Assembly (NCBI GenBank): GCA_013361095.1
Contig: JAATWA010000005.1
Location: 1 to 64,000 of the forward strand
Direction of reading: 5' to 3'
Origin: Pseudanabaena biceps
GTDB taxonomy: Bacteria > Cyanobacteriota > Cyanobacteriia > Pseudanabaenales > Pseudanabaenaceae
Length of the DNA stretch: 64,000 bases
In this document: piece by piece, positions 26,587 through 35,290 of the stretch
How the letters are laid out: the number at the start of each line of letters is the position of its first letter
How positions within the stretch are numbered: position 1 is the first letter of the stretch
The notes under the pieces: model-generated
What the model was told of the DNA's origin: nothing
The model's database searches: none
What the model saw: the letters and a program-made list of their open reading frames with translations, nothing else
Translations under genes and position numbers: made by a program

Positions 26587-27309
26587 ATGTCATCCCCAAC
26601 CCTGACAATTCTAACAGCCTTCATTCTCTTTGCTTGCACGTTTGTTCGTTCCGCTGTGGGGTTTGGCGATGCTTTACTTGCTATGCCACTACTGGGACTA
26701 ATTATGAGCCTCCAGACTGCATCGCCCATAGTTGCTTTTATGGGATTTATGATTAGTCTCACTATTTTGATCAGTGATCCTAAATCCGTTGACTTTAAAT
26801 CAGCTTGGCGATTGATTATCGCGACGATTATTGGTGTTCCCCTGGGACTATTACTGCTCAATTATGCTCCCGAACGATTAGTCAAAGTAATCCTTGGGTT
26901 ACTGCTGATCCTTTATGGTATAGGCAACCTCGTTACTCCAAGAATGCCGCGCCTCCAGAATGAAAAATATGCATTTATCTTTGGATTTATTGCAGGTATT
27001 CTCGGTGGTGCATACAACACTAATGGTCCCCCGATCGCTATTTACGGAACACTCCGCCGTTGGCGACCTGACTATTTTCGAGCAACGATGCAATGCTATT
27101 TTCTGTTTTCAGGAATTGCCACCATTGCAGGGCATGGTATCGTCGGGCTATGGACTCCCACAGTTTGGAATTTATTTTTATGGTCTTTACCAAGTATTTT
27201 TTTAGGGGTTTATATTGGTGGTAAAGTGAATCAATGGATTCCACAACCAATGTTCAATCAAATTATTTTTAGCTTATTAGTTATTGTGGGATTTCTATTT
27301 TTGTTATGA
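26587..27309 (+). CDS. TauE/SafE (TSUP) family sulfite/sulfonate exporter
   Basis: 240 residues from ATG 26587 (a TTG at 26548 is possible but lacks a ribosome site). About seven or eight membrane spans. The two half-signatures of the family are visible: VRSAVGFGDALLAMPLLGL near residue 20 and GFIAGILGGAYNTNGPPIAIYG near 145. TSUP members move sulfite, sulfoacetate and similar anions out of the cell. It is the last gene of the organosulfur block; a 10-bp hairpin (26510-26548) separates it from the YeiH-type gene. Confidence 0.9.
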   Translation: MSSPTLTILTAFILFACTFVRSAVGFGDALLAMPLLGLIMSLQTASPIVAFMGFMISLTILISDPKSVDFKSAWRLIIATIIGVPLGLLLLNYAPERLVKVILGLLLILYGIGNLVTPRMPRLQNEKYAFIFGFIAGILGGAYNTNGPPIAIYGTLRRWRPDYFRATMQCYFLFSGIATIAGHGIVGLWTPTVWNLFLWSLPSIFLGVYIGGKVNQWIPQPMFNQIIFSLLVIVGFLFLL

Positions 27310-27746
27310 GCAAGAAGGAAAAATAGGTAAATAGGTGGGAGGAGAAAAAAGAAAACGAGGCACTGGTCAGCTAAATCGTGATCGACGTAGTTGAGTCTCT
27401 TTTATCGACATGAAATGGATGTTTCAGAAACCATCCCACATTAGCTAACCATTCCCCAGACCGCAGATCTGTAGAATTTACCCTTTAACCAAGTTGAAAA
27501 TGCAAAGCTTCATACTTCTGCACTTAAAATTATTATCTGATTTCTTCTGATTTTTACAACTACTACTCTTTACAGCAATTTCCGATTTAGATGCCCAATA
27601 TTTACTCCTCTCTTAATGTAACGTTTATTCATTTTTGCTTCAACTTTTTCCAAAATCCAATATATAACTTGTGATAAATTTCTAACGGTTGCAAATACAC
27701 AGGTGATTTAATATACCAGAATGAATGGATCTCAAAGTTTTCTAAT
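27310..27746. other. intergenic, no supported gene
   Basis: About 440 bp after the exporter gene with no open frame showing family features. It is AT-rich towards the right end. Confidence 0.5.
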
Positions 27747-27792
27747 TAGATAATAGAAGAGTAGAGAAATTTTTCTACTCTTCTATTATCTA
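27747..27792 (-). terminator. 19-bp perfect hairpin overlapping the stop codon of the leftward gene
   Basis: Arms TAGATAATAGAAGAGTAGA (27747-27765) and its complement (27774-27792) with an 8-base loop. The TAG stop of the gene at 27790-28377 is the first three bases of the stem read leftward. There is no clean T-run, so it may be a stability hairpin as well as a terminator. Confidence 0.65.
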
Positions 27793-28377
27793 AGCAGCGA
27801 CCAGTTCGCAAACTATGGTCTTTTGCTGTGTTTTCAGCGAAGCTGTGTATTCACCCACCAATACTTTGGCGGAGTCTTTGGCGACTAGTCCCAGCAGGTA
27901 TGGCTTTTTCCTGCTTTTACGGATGACTTCTATCTGATATCTGCCATCTTCTTGACGTTGAGATACAACGATGGGAATACAGGCGTGTTCTCCATTTCCT
28001 GTCCATTTGGTTGATGCGAGTTCTCCATACTGTGCGCCCACTACTTGCAAACGCATCAGTTGGTTGTCATGGAGGCGATCGCAGATCTCTGGTAAGAACA
28101 TATTGAAGACTACGCTTGCGGTTCCATGATCGCCGTTGTGACTGGCTTGCCACATGGCGGCGGCGCAGGTTTGGGCGGTTTTCTCGCTTTTCTGCCGTAG
28201 TTTCTCTCCTAGTCCTTTTGCCCATTGCACTGCTGCTCTCAGGATTTTCTTGCGGGATTCCCGATCGCTTGATAGTTTCATTGCTTCCCTGATCTTGCTG
28301 GTATATTCATCTCGACGGGCGATCGCTCTTTTGTAGAGAATCTCACTCGGTTTGACAAATAGTTCGCGGAATTCCAA
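27790..28377 (-). CDS. unrecognised protein, 195 residues
   Basis: I do not recognise a family. Residues 1-80 are strongly charged and helical (RAIARRDEYTSKIREAMKL, KILRAAVQWAKGLGEKLRQK), and the middle has NGDHGTASVVFNMFLPEICD. The C-terminal half looks like beta strands (CIPIVVSQRQEDGRYQIEVI, KVLVGEYTASL). No signal peptide or membrane span. Codon use is ordinary with HIP1-like sites, so it is probably a real gene. It is flanked by a strong hairpin and stands opposite the second AAA/nuclease gene. Confidence 0.6.
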   Translation of the reverse strand: MEFRELFVKPSEILYKRAIARRDEYTSKIREAMKLSSDRESRKKILRAAVQWAKGLGEKLRQKSEKTAQTCAAAMWQASHNGDHGTASVVFNMFLPEICDRLHDNQLMRLQVVGAQYGELASTKWTGNGEHACIPIVVSQRQEDGRYQIEVIRKSRKKPYLLGLVAKDSAKVLVGEYTASLKTQQKTIVCELVAA

Positions 28378-28867
28378 GAAGATTGGCTCACCTTTTTACA
28401 TATTACTGAGCATGGCAGATCGCACTGTTTTTTTAGAAGATTTTGAGCCGTTAAAAAAGGGGGAGATAGCCAGAAGATACATTATGTAATTGGGATTGGT
28501 TGGATTACAGGAATCATAAGTTTGCCAATATCTATAAAAATTTTGCTAGAATAATCACATTAAGAAATAAGTCTAAATCTTGCAAATGGCTCAACAGCTC
28601 TACAACTGGAAAAGGTTTTGGTGTCCAAGAGAAGGGAAGTTTTCTTTGTCTGATTTCGGGTTTTTATATAGTCCTGACTCACAGTATAGTAGAGACTTAT
28701 ATCCTGATGTCAAGCCATTTACTGAGATTTCTTCCATTATTTGCTATTAAATTTAAACGAATGAGTATTTGTGCTTATTTTGGCTAACGTGTTTTTAAGG
28801 TTTGATGGCTTTGCTTGGCGCGTTGTTATATATTGAAGAGGAATCTGCCCGTTAGTTAGCTGTCGTT
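28378..28867. repeat. divergent spacer; 28730-28867 repeats the region upstream of the first AAA/nuclease gene
   Basis: The right 138 bp match 2284-2428 with scattered differences, including the bases directly before the ATG. The left part (28378-28729) has no supported gene; a 25-codon frame at 28412-28489 is too short to judge. Confidence 0.65.
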
Positions 28868-30412
28868 ATGCAAAAATGGTTTAATACTGCTGGTCCTTGT
28901 CAAGCTGACATTCACTACATGTTGTCGGCTACGGATCGGCTGCCTGAAATCGTGAATTTGATCGCCCAGCGTAACTATTTTGTCATCCACGCGCCAAGGC
29001 AGGTGGGTAAAACTACAGCGATGTTGGCACTTGCCCAAGAGTTAACGGCTAGTGGTCAATATACGGCGGTGATGCTTTCCTTCGAGGTGGGAGCAGTTTT
29101 TTCGGATGAGCCTGATTTAGCGGAAAAAGCAATTTTAGATGAGTGGAAAGACTCGGCACAATTTCGCTTGCCTCCTGAGTTACAGCCACCAGATTGGACT
29201 ACGGGAGAAGCTGGTCGTCAGATTGGCTCGTTTTTGAGTACATGGTCTAGAAAGTCATTACGCCCTTTAGTGGTATTTTTAGACGAGATTGATGCCCTCA
29301 GTGATAAGACTTTGGTTTCTGTGCTGCGCCAGATTCGCTCAGGCTTTCCCAATCGTCCACAGGGATTTCCGCAGTCATTAGCACTGGTGGGGATGCGTGA
29401 TGTGCGGGATTATAAGTATGCGTCAGGAGGAAGTGAGCGCCTAAATACTTCTAGTCCTTTTAATATCAAAGTACGCTCCTTTACACTGAGTAATTTCACT
29501 CTTGAGGATGTGAGAAAGCTCTATCAGCAGCATACAGAAGCAACAAGACAAATATTTACACCAGAAGCAGTTGATTTAGCTTTTCATTTGACACAGGGGC
29601 AGCCTTGGTTGGTTAATGCGATCGCTAAGGAAATTGTGGAATATATTACGAAAGATCCATCTATTCCCATTACTGCTGAGTTAGTGAATCAAGCTAAGGA
29701 AATACTGATTAAGAGACAAGATACGCATCTGGATAGTCTTGCTGAGAGATTAAGGGAAGATAGGGTTAGAGCCGTGATTCAGCCTATTCTCGCTGGGCAG
29801 GAACTGCCAGATGTACCACAGGATGATATTCGCTACGTTTTAGATTTAGGGCTTTGTACCAACGAAAATGGTTTGGCGATCGCTAATCCTATTTATCAGG
29901 AAGTGCTTCCTAGAGTGCTTGCCTATGTAACTACTGCTTCTATTGGGTATCTTCAACCAGTCTGGCTCAGTGAGCAAGGTGAATTTTTGCCCGATCGCTT
30001 GTTGGAAGCGTTCTTATTATTCTGGCGGCAGCATGGAGAGCCTTTATTTGAAAGTACGCCCTATCCAGAGATTGCGCCTCATATTGTATTGATGGCTTTT
30101 CTACACCGTGTTGTTAATGGTGGTGGCACGTTGGAGAGGGAATATGCTATTGGATCGGGAAGAATGGATATCTGTTTGCACTATGGTAAGGTAACTTTGG
30201 CGATGGAGTTGAAAGTTTGGGCTGATAAAAGAGCAGATCCACTTAAGGAAGGTTTGCCACAGATCGATAAGTATTTGTCGGGGTTAAGTTTGAATACGGG
30301 TTGGTTGGTAATATTCGATCGCCGTTCTGGTTTGCCTCCGTTAAGCGATCGCACTACAACTGAGAATGTTATTAGTCCCGCAGGACGCGAAATCATCGTC
30401 ATCCGGGGATAG
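28868..30412 (+). CDS. AAA-type ATPase with C-terminal PD-(D/E)XK nuclease-like domain, copy 2
   Basis: 514 residues, same length and motifs as the gene at 2429-3973: APRQVGKTT, VVFLDEIDAL and GSGRMDI...AMELKVW. The copies agree almost base for base over the segment for residues about 290-425. They differ strongly in residues 72-135, for example EPDLAEKAILDEWKDSAQF against DLGAAELAILGEWKQSIRF. Very uneven divergence within one gene pair suggests gene conversion in the 3' half, or diversifying change in the segment after Walker A. Both look intact. Confidence 0.75.
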   Translation: MQKWFNTAGPCQADIHYMLSATDRLPEIVNLIAQRNYFVIHAPRQVGKTTAMLALAQELTASGQYTAVMLSFEVGAVFSDEPDLAEKAILDEWKDSAQFRLPPELQPPDWTTGEAGRQIGSFLSTWSRKSLRPLVVFLDEIDALSDKTLVSVLRQIRSGFPNRPQGFPQSLALVGMRDVRDYKYASGGSERLNTSSPFNIKVRSFTLSNFTLEDVRKLYQQHTEATRQIFTPEAVDLAFHLTQGQPWLVNAIAKEIVEYITKDPSIPITAELVNQAKEILIKRQDTHLDSLAERLREDRVRAVIQPILAGQELPDVPQDDIRYVLDLGLCTNENGLAIANPIYQEVLPRVLAYVTTASIGYLQPVWLSEQGEFLPDRLLEAFLLFWRQHGEPLFESTPYPEIAPHIVLMAFLHRVVNGGGTLEREYAIGSGRMDICLHYGKVTLAMELKVWADKRADPLKEGLPQIDKYLSGLSLNTGWLVIFDRRSGLPPLSDRTTTENVISPAGREIIVIRG

Positions 30413-30716
30413 ATAATGCAGTTGGGATGTAATCAGGATAAGTGTTTTTTAGTGCTACCAATTCCTGAAGCCTTTACCTGGCAAAAGTTTAAGAAGTAGC
30501 CATTTTCTATGCAAATCCTATTTAAGGAAGCACGTAGAATCAGGCATTTCTAGCTTTCGTGGCACTAAATTACAGCTATTCTGATTGCGCCCCTAACCCC
30601 ACTATATACTTGGATTCAGAGCTTTAATTGATTTTGATTTGGATGGCAGATCCAGGCAAAACAATCATAGAACTCTTTCCCAATAGATATGATCAGTCTC
30701 ATTGTAGCCTTCAATT
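30413..30716. other. spacer between convergent genes, no supported gene
   Basis: A 27-codon frame at 30417-30500 (MQLGCNQDKC...) reads like a protein fragment but is too short to assign. Nothing else is seen. Confidence 0.4.
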
Positions 30717-31775
30717 TTAAGCGATCGCCACATCATCAGAAAGATAGACATCTTGAATCGCATGAAATAGCCTCACACCTTCTTCAAAAGGCTTCTGGAA
30801 GGTTTTGCGACCAGAGATTAAGCCAGCACCACCTGCTCGTTTATTAATTACCGCAGTCCGCACGGCATCTCCTAGATCATTTTCCCCAGATGTGCCACCA
30901 GAGTTGATTAAACTCGCCCGACCACAGTAGCAATTCAGAACTTGATAGCGGGTTAAATCGATGGGATGCTCAGTAGTGAGTTCAGAATAGATTCGCTGAT
31001 CGGTTTTACCGTAGCTACTAATCTCTCCGATTACGTTATAACCACCATTGTTCTCAGGCAACTTTTGCTTAATGATATCTGCCTCGATAGTTACGCCAAG
31101 GTGATTTGCTTGCCCAGTTAAGTCAGCAGAAAGATGGTAGTCCTTGTCTTGCTTAAAGGCATTATTGCGAAGGTAGCACCACAAAATAGTTGCCATGCCG
31201 TATTTATGTGCCAAAGCGAAAGCCTGACTAACTTCTTGAATCTGACGAGTAGATTGCTCCGAACCAAAATAGATTGTGGCTCCCACTGCTACAGCACCTA
31301 AATTCCAAGCTTGTTCTACCGACGCAAACATAATTTGATCGAATTGATTGGGATAAGTGAGCAACTCATTATGATTGAGCTTGACGATAAAAGGAATTTG
31401 GTGAGCATACTGCCGAGAGGTCATGCCCAATACGCCCAAGGTTGTAGCTACGGCATTACATCCAGCCGTGATCGCTAATTTTACAATATTCTCTGGATCA
31501 AAATAGATCGGATTTGGTGAAAAGGAAGCACCCGCCGAATGCTCTATTCCTTGATCTACAGGCAAAATTGAAAGATAACCTGTATTCGCTAACCTCCCAT
31601 GTCCGTAGAGTTGTTGGAGACTACGAAGAACTTGAGGAGAGCGATCGCTATTCACAAAAATGCGGTTTATCCAATCTGGGCTGGGCAAATGTAACAAATC
31701 CTTACTAACTTTTGCCTGATAATCCAAGAGATATGATGCTTCGTCTCCAAGTAATGATTTTAGATTAGTTGTCAT
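30717..31775 (-). CDS. fbaB: class I fructose-bisphosphate aldolase, FbaB/DhnA type
   Basis: 352 residues, the usual length. Family motifs are SILPVDQGIEHSAGASF near residue 70, PFIVKLNHNELL near 130, and a lysine-rich Schiff-base region around NVIGEISSYGKTDQ. The C-terminal GRKTFQKPFEEGVRLFHAIQDVYL is conserved. It cleaves fructose 1,6-bisphosphate in glycolysis or runs the reverse reaction in the Calvin cycle and gluconeogenesis. A group II intron sits 70 bp before its start codon and probably separates the gene from older upstream DNA. Confidence 0.9.
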   Translation of the reverse strand: MTTNLKSLLGDEASYLLDYQAKVSKDLLHLPSPDWINRIFVNSDRSPQVLRSLQQLYGHGRLANTGYLSILPVDQGIEHSAGASFSPNPIYFDPENIVKLAITAGCNAVATTLGVLGMTSRQYAHQIPFIVKLNHNELLTYPNQFDQIMFASVEQAWNLGAVAVGATIYFGSEQSTRQIQEVSQAFALAHKYGMATILWCYLRNNAFKQDKDYHLSADLTGQANHLGVTIEADIIKQKLPENNGGYNVIGEISSYGKTDQRIYSELTTEHPIDLTRYQVLNCYCGRASLINSGGTSGENDLGDAVRTAVINKRAGGAGLISGRKTFQKPFEEGVRLFHAIQDVYLSDDVAIA

Positions 31776-32170
31776 GATTGTACTCTAAACTATCAGTTTC
31801 ATTATGAACAACTATAGTGTACATGGGATAGCTACAGGATACGTGGTGCGGTTCGTTTCTGAGAAACTAGTCCGAAAGGGAGAGGGGATCAGAGCCTTTA
31901 CACCGCCTTGGGTTAAACACCCATAAAGAAAGTAGAGGTAACTTCAGATTAGTGTGAGTGCGTCAAAATTAAGTAGACAAGTCTCACCCACTAGGAATGG
32001 TGTGAAGCCAAATCTTCCCACATAGACAGAGAATAAACTCTGAAAGTGAAGCTGGGAAAAGGACGAGGAAAACAAACCTGAGATGGGGGTAACTCGTATA
32101 GGTAGGTAGTCAAGGTTAAACATCAGTTGAACTCTCGGAAAAAGCGTCTGACCTGTACCACTCAAAATCA

Positions 32171-32948
32171 GGCGTTGCACAAATGAAGGATGAATGAGTA
32201 AATAAAAGACAACGAGTTTAAGCAATGAAACATAATGAAATGTCCAAAGTGCGGATCATCACATATTCGTAAGAATGGGAAACGAGGAGACAAGCAAAAT
32301 CATATTTGCGCTGATTGTGGTCGTCAGTTCATCGATAGCTACTCAGTACTTGGGTATTCTCAAGATATCAAGAAAATATGTCTAAAAATGTACTGTAACG
32401 GCATGGGATTTAGACAGATCGAGAGATGCACCGATGTTAGCCATAATTCAGTCATCAACTGGGTGAGAGAAGTAGCCAAACCATTACCCGAGCATCCACC
32501 GATTGAGACTATTCCTGATGTTGGTGAACTAGATGAACTCCAGACTTTTGTTGGGTCAAAAAAAAACTTGATTTGGCTATGGACTGCGGTGAATCATTTT
32601 AGCCAAGGTATATTGGCTTGGGTATTAGGCGATAGGAGTAGTCAAACCTTTAAAACTCTATGGACATTGATTAAAGTTTGGCAATGCTATTTCTGGGTTA
32701 CCGATGGCTACTGTGTCTATAAAATGTTTGTTAACTCGGAAGATCAAATTATTAGCAAAACCTACATGACTAGAGTTGAGGGTGAAAATACAAGACTGAG
32801 ACATTATCTTGCCCGATTGCATCGCAAAACTTTATGTTATTCAAAATCGGAAGAAATGTTGAGACATTCAATTCGTTTGTTAATTCACTATCTTAAGTAC
32901 AAATCAATTCCTAGCTTTTCTTGATTCATCTTTCATTTGTGCAATGCC
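32171..32948. mobile_element. IS1-family element, copy 3
   Basis: 778 bp with inverted ends GGCGTTGCACAAATGAAGGA (left) and a near-complement at the right, flanked by a perfect 8-bp target duplication CAAAATCA at 32163-32170 and 32949-32956. It is a different IS1 type from copies 1 and 2, judged by its ends. Confidence 0.95.
32235..32924 (+). CDS. IS1-family transposase, single frame
   Basis: 229 residues: zinc ribbon CPKCGSSHIRKNG and CADCGRQF, HTH near residues 50-75, LDELQTFVGSKK with the first acidic residue, VTDGYCVY with the second, and TRVEGENTRLRHYLARLHRK at the C-terminal region. It has the normal length for single-frame IS1 transposases and appears intact. Confidence 0.92.
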   Translation: MKCPKCGSSHIRKNGKRGDKQNHICADCGRQFIDSYSVLGYSQDIKKICLKMYCNGMGFRQIERCTDVSHNSVINWVREVAKPLPEHPPIETIPDVGELDELQTFVGSKKNLIWLWTAVNHFSQGILAWVLGDRSSQTFKTLWTLIKVWQCYFWVTDGYCVYKMFVNSEDQIISKTYMTRVEGENTRLRHYLARLHRKTLCYSKSEEMLRHSIRLLIHYLKYKSIPSFS

Positions 32949-33270
32949 CAAAATCAAGAGAGGATAACGACACAAGATAGCCTGTCAAAAGGCGACAATA
33001 CCCGCTTCATTCTCATGTAAATAGGAGCAATTCTGGGAAATCGTGGGCGAAGTGAGAGAACCTAAAACTACAAAACAACTAACCTGAGGAACGAATAAAA
33101 CGGCTCTTTAACCTTCAGTTATAGGAATCAAAACCTAAGACTGTGAACTCCTTAAATAAGAGTTAGCAGGTAGAGTTGGTAAGATGTACTCGAAAATCCA
33201 ACAGGTGAGGACTGTTAGACAACTGGGTACGGTTTGCACTGTTAATATTTATTCAGGCGTAGAGAATGTT

Positions 33271-33903
33271 ATGACAACGGAGTTAAATCTAGTTGATAAA
33301 TGGAAATCGATACCGTGGCGCAAGTTGCGGAAAATTGTATTTCGCCTACAAGTGAGAATATTTAAGGCTCAAAAGAACGGAAATACACGCCTAGTGCGTA
33401 AGCTTCAGAAACTTTTACTAAGCTCTAAAGCAGCAAAGCTGCTTGCCATTCGGCAAGTGACGCAGCTAAACACTGGAAAGAAAACCGCAGGGGTAGATGG
33501 TAAGAAAACCCTTACAACACCTCAAAGATTAGCATTGTATGAGTTACTAATCAAGAACTGGAAGCAATGGAAACATCAACCGCTAAAACGGGTGTATATT
33601 CCAAAAGCAGATGGCAATAAAAGAGGGTTAGGGATTTCAACCATTAGCGATAGAGCATATCAATGTTTTCTTAAATATGCCTTAGAACCAGCAGCAGAAG
33701 CTGGGTTTAATGAATTCTCATACGGGTTCAGACCTGGCAGAAGCTGCCATGATATCCAGAAACAATTATTCTTTAACTTGAACAGTGGCAAAGCTAATGG
33801 GATAAGTAAACGAATACTCGAATTGGATATTGAGCAATGTTTCGACAAGATTGATCATAAATTCTTAATGCAATCTGTCCAACTACCAAAGGCAGCAAAA
33901 CTA
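33271..33903 (+). pseudogene. ltrA: group II intron maturase/reverse transcriptase, N-terminal fragment
   Basis: The fragment carries the start (MTTELNLVDKWKSIPWRKL), RT domain 0/1 motifs (TAGVDGKK, RVYIPKADGNKRGLGISTISDR), then FSYGFRPGRSCHDIQ and the beginning of motif 3, ELDIEQCFDKIDH. The catalytic YADD region, the thumb and the DNA-binding parts are missing. The open frame ends a few codons into the IS630. About 350 residues were lost when or after the IS630 inserted. Confidence 0.85.
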
Positions 33904-33962
33904 GTACAAGGCGGCTAAAGTGAAGATACTATAAGAAGAAATGAAATAACGGTCAAAAATTA

Positions 33963-34445
33963 GTGTTTACGGGATCTGCAAAAGCATTGCATTTAGAAGA
34001 GTTGGAACAAGAAGAATTGGAACAGATAATCAATCGACACAGTACACCGCAGCAAATAGCCCAACGAGCAAAGATTGTTGTTTTAGCCTCTCAAGGATAC
34101 AGTCAAGCAATGATAGCGCGGGAATTAGATATCAGCCGCAAAAGTGCCCGATTGTGGCGAGACCGATGGGTGTGGGGACGGGAAAAAGACATAGGCGTGT
34201 TGGATTGTTTGAAAGATGCCGAGCGTTCGGGTACACCACCGACATTCGAGCTTGAGCAAATCATGCACTTATTTGCAATCGCCTGTGAAAGTCCAGAGGA
34301 GAGTGGTCGCCCAATCAGCCAATGGACAAGTCGCGAACTCGCCGATGAAATGATTCAACGCGGGATTGTGACCACGATATCACCGAGGCACGTTGGACGC
34401 TTACTTGCCGAAGCAGATATCAAACCGCATCAATCAGGTTACTGA
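33963..34445 (+). CDS. IS630 transposase N-terminal part, ends at in-frame TGA
   Basis: Same 160-residue HTH-containing product as 6759-7241, with GTG start. The TGA at 34443-34445 separates it from the catalytic part in the same frame. Because both copies have this stop, it existed before the element last moved. Confidence 0.75.
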   Translation: MFTGSAKALHLEELEQEELEQIINRHSTPQQIAQRAKIVVLASQGYSQAMIARELDISRKSARLWRDRWVWGREKDIGVLDCLKDAERSGTPPTFELEQIMHLFAIACESPEESGRPISQWTSRELADEMIQRGIVTTISPRHVGRLLAEADIKPHQSGY

Positions 34446-34466
34446 CTGAATCCAGCGCCTGACCCA

Positions 34467-35165
34467 TTGTTTGAACAAAAAGTAACAGCCATTACTGACA
34501 ATTACTTAAATGCAATAGAGCGAGCTGCCTTAGGTGAACAAACTATTAGTCTTGATGAAATGACGGGTATCCAAGCCCTTGAGCGCAAATATCCTGATAA
34601 GCCCTTAGAACCTAGTAAGATTCACCGTCGCGAGTTTGAATATATTCGACATGGTACTCAAACCTTAATCGCCAGTTTTGATGTCGCCACGGGTTTAGTC
34701 ATCAAGGCTTCTGTGGGCGATACACGTACTGAAGTTGCCTATCTTACTCATGTCCAACAAACTATAGCCACTAATCCTGATGCTAACAAATGGCATTTAG
34801 TTATGGATTGTCTCAACACTCATCAATCGGAATCCCTCGTTCGCTATGTTGCACAAGTCGAAAGATTGGAGATTGATTTAGGTGTCAAAGGTAAGTGCGG
34901 CATCCTCAAGTCCATGCAGACAAGGACTGATTTCTTAACCGATAAAAATCATCGTATTGTTTTTTATTTTACTCCCAAGCATTGTTCTTGGCTTAATCAG
35001 ATTGAGATTTGGTTTGGAATCTTGATGCGTAAGTTACTCAGACGCGGTAACTTTATCTCTCAAGCCGATTTGAAGTCTCGCATTATCTTATTTATTGACT
35101 ACTTCAACCGTACTATGGCTAAGCCTTTTAAATGGACTTATAAAGGTAAGGCTTTAGCCGTCTAA
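34467..35165 (+). CDS. IS630 transposase catalytic part
   Basis: 232 residues in the same frame as the preceding part. It contains FDVATGLVIKASVGDTRTEV, VMDCLNTHQS (second Asp region) and TPKHCSWLNQIEIWFGIL with the catalytic Glu. This is the second half of an IS630 DDE domain. The first catalytic Asp would lie in the EMTGIQALERK region, as in other IS630 proteins (EMTG motif). A full-length enzyme of about 400 residues would need readthrough of the TGA. Confidence 0.75.
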   Translation: MFEQKVTAITDNYLNAIERAALGEQTISLDEMTGIQALERKYPDKPLEPSKIHRREFEYIRHGTQTLIASFDVATGLVIKASVGDTRTEVAYLTHVQQTIATNPDANKWHLVMDCLNTHQSESLVRYVAQVERLEIDLGVKGKCGILKSMQTRTDFLTDKNHRIVFYFTPKHCSWLNQIEIWFGILMRKLLRRGNFISQADLKSRIILFIDYFNRTMAKPFKWTYKGKALAV

Positions 35166-35215
35166 AAGTATGTTTCTTCACTTTAGCCGCCTTGTACTAG
35201 TAGGTGTCAGACTAG

Positions 35216-35290
35216 GAGCCGTGTGCAATGAAAGTTGCACGCACGGTTCTGAAGGAGAGGTGTCCTCAAGTAATTGAGGCATCGACTCTA
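35216..35290 (+). ncRNA. group II intron domains V and VI
   Basis: Domain V starts GAGCCGTGTGCAATGAAAGT at 35216 and closes at about 35249, forming the conserved 34-base hairpin with a GAAA-type tetraloop. Domain VI follows with a CCTCAA/TTGAGG stem at 35264-35279. These are the catalytic core and branch-point domains of the broken intron. Confidence 0.85.

Larger units (their letters stand above)
33904..35197. mobile_element. IS630-family element, copy 2 (uninterrupted)
   Basis: 1294 bp with the same ends as copy 1, in a CTAG target with TA on both sides (33902-33903, 35198-35199). The coding parts are identical in translation to copy 1, pointing to recent spread. The left flank is the maturase gene; the right flank is just before intron domain V. 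Confidence 0.93.
31846..35290 (+). mobile_element. group II intron interrupted by IS1 and IS630
   Basis: The 5' end GTGCGGTTCG at 31846 fits the group II consensus start. A maturase gene starts near 33271, and domain V and VI hairpins are at 35216-35290. An IS1 (32171-32948) lies in the structural 5' part and an IS630 (33904-35197) in the maturase gene. Most of the maturase is gone: residues after KAAKL are missing and domain V follows the IS630 within about 20 bp. The intron cannot splice or move on its own. The 3' boundary is approximate because an IS256 starts at 35301. Confidence 0.82.

Noticed and set aside
28412..28489. 25-codon frame starting MADRTVFLEDF.
   Set aside because: Too short and without ribosome site or known family.
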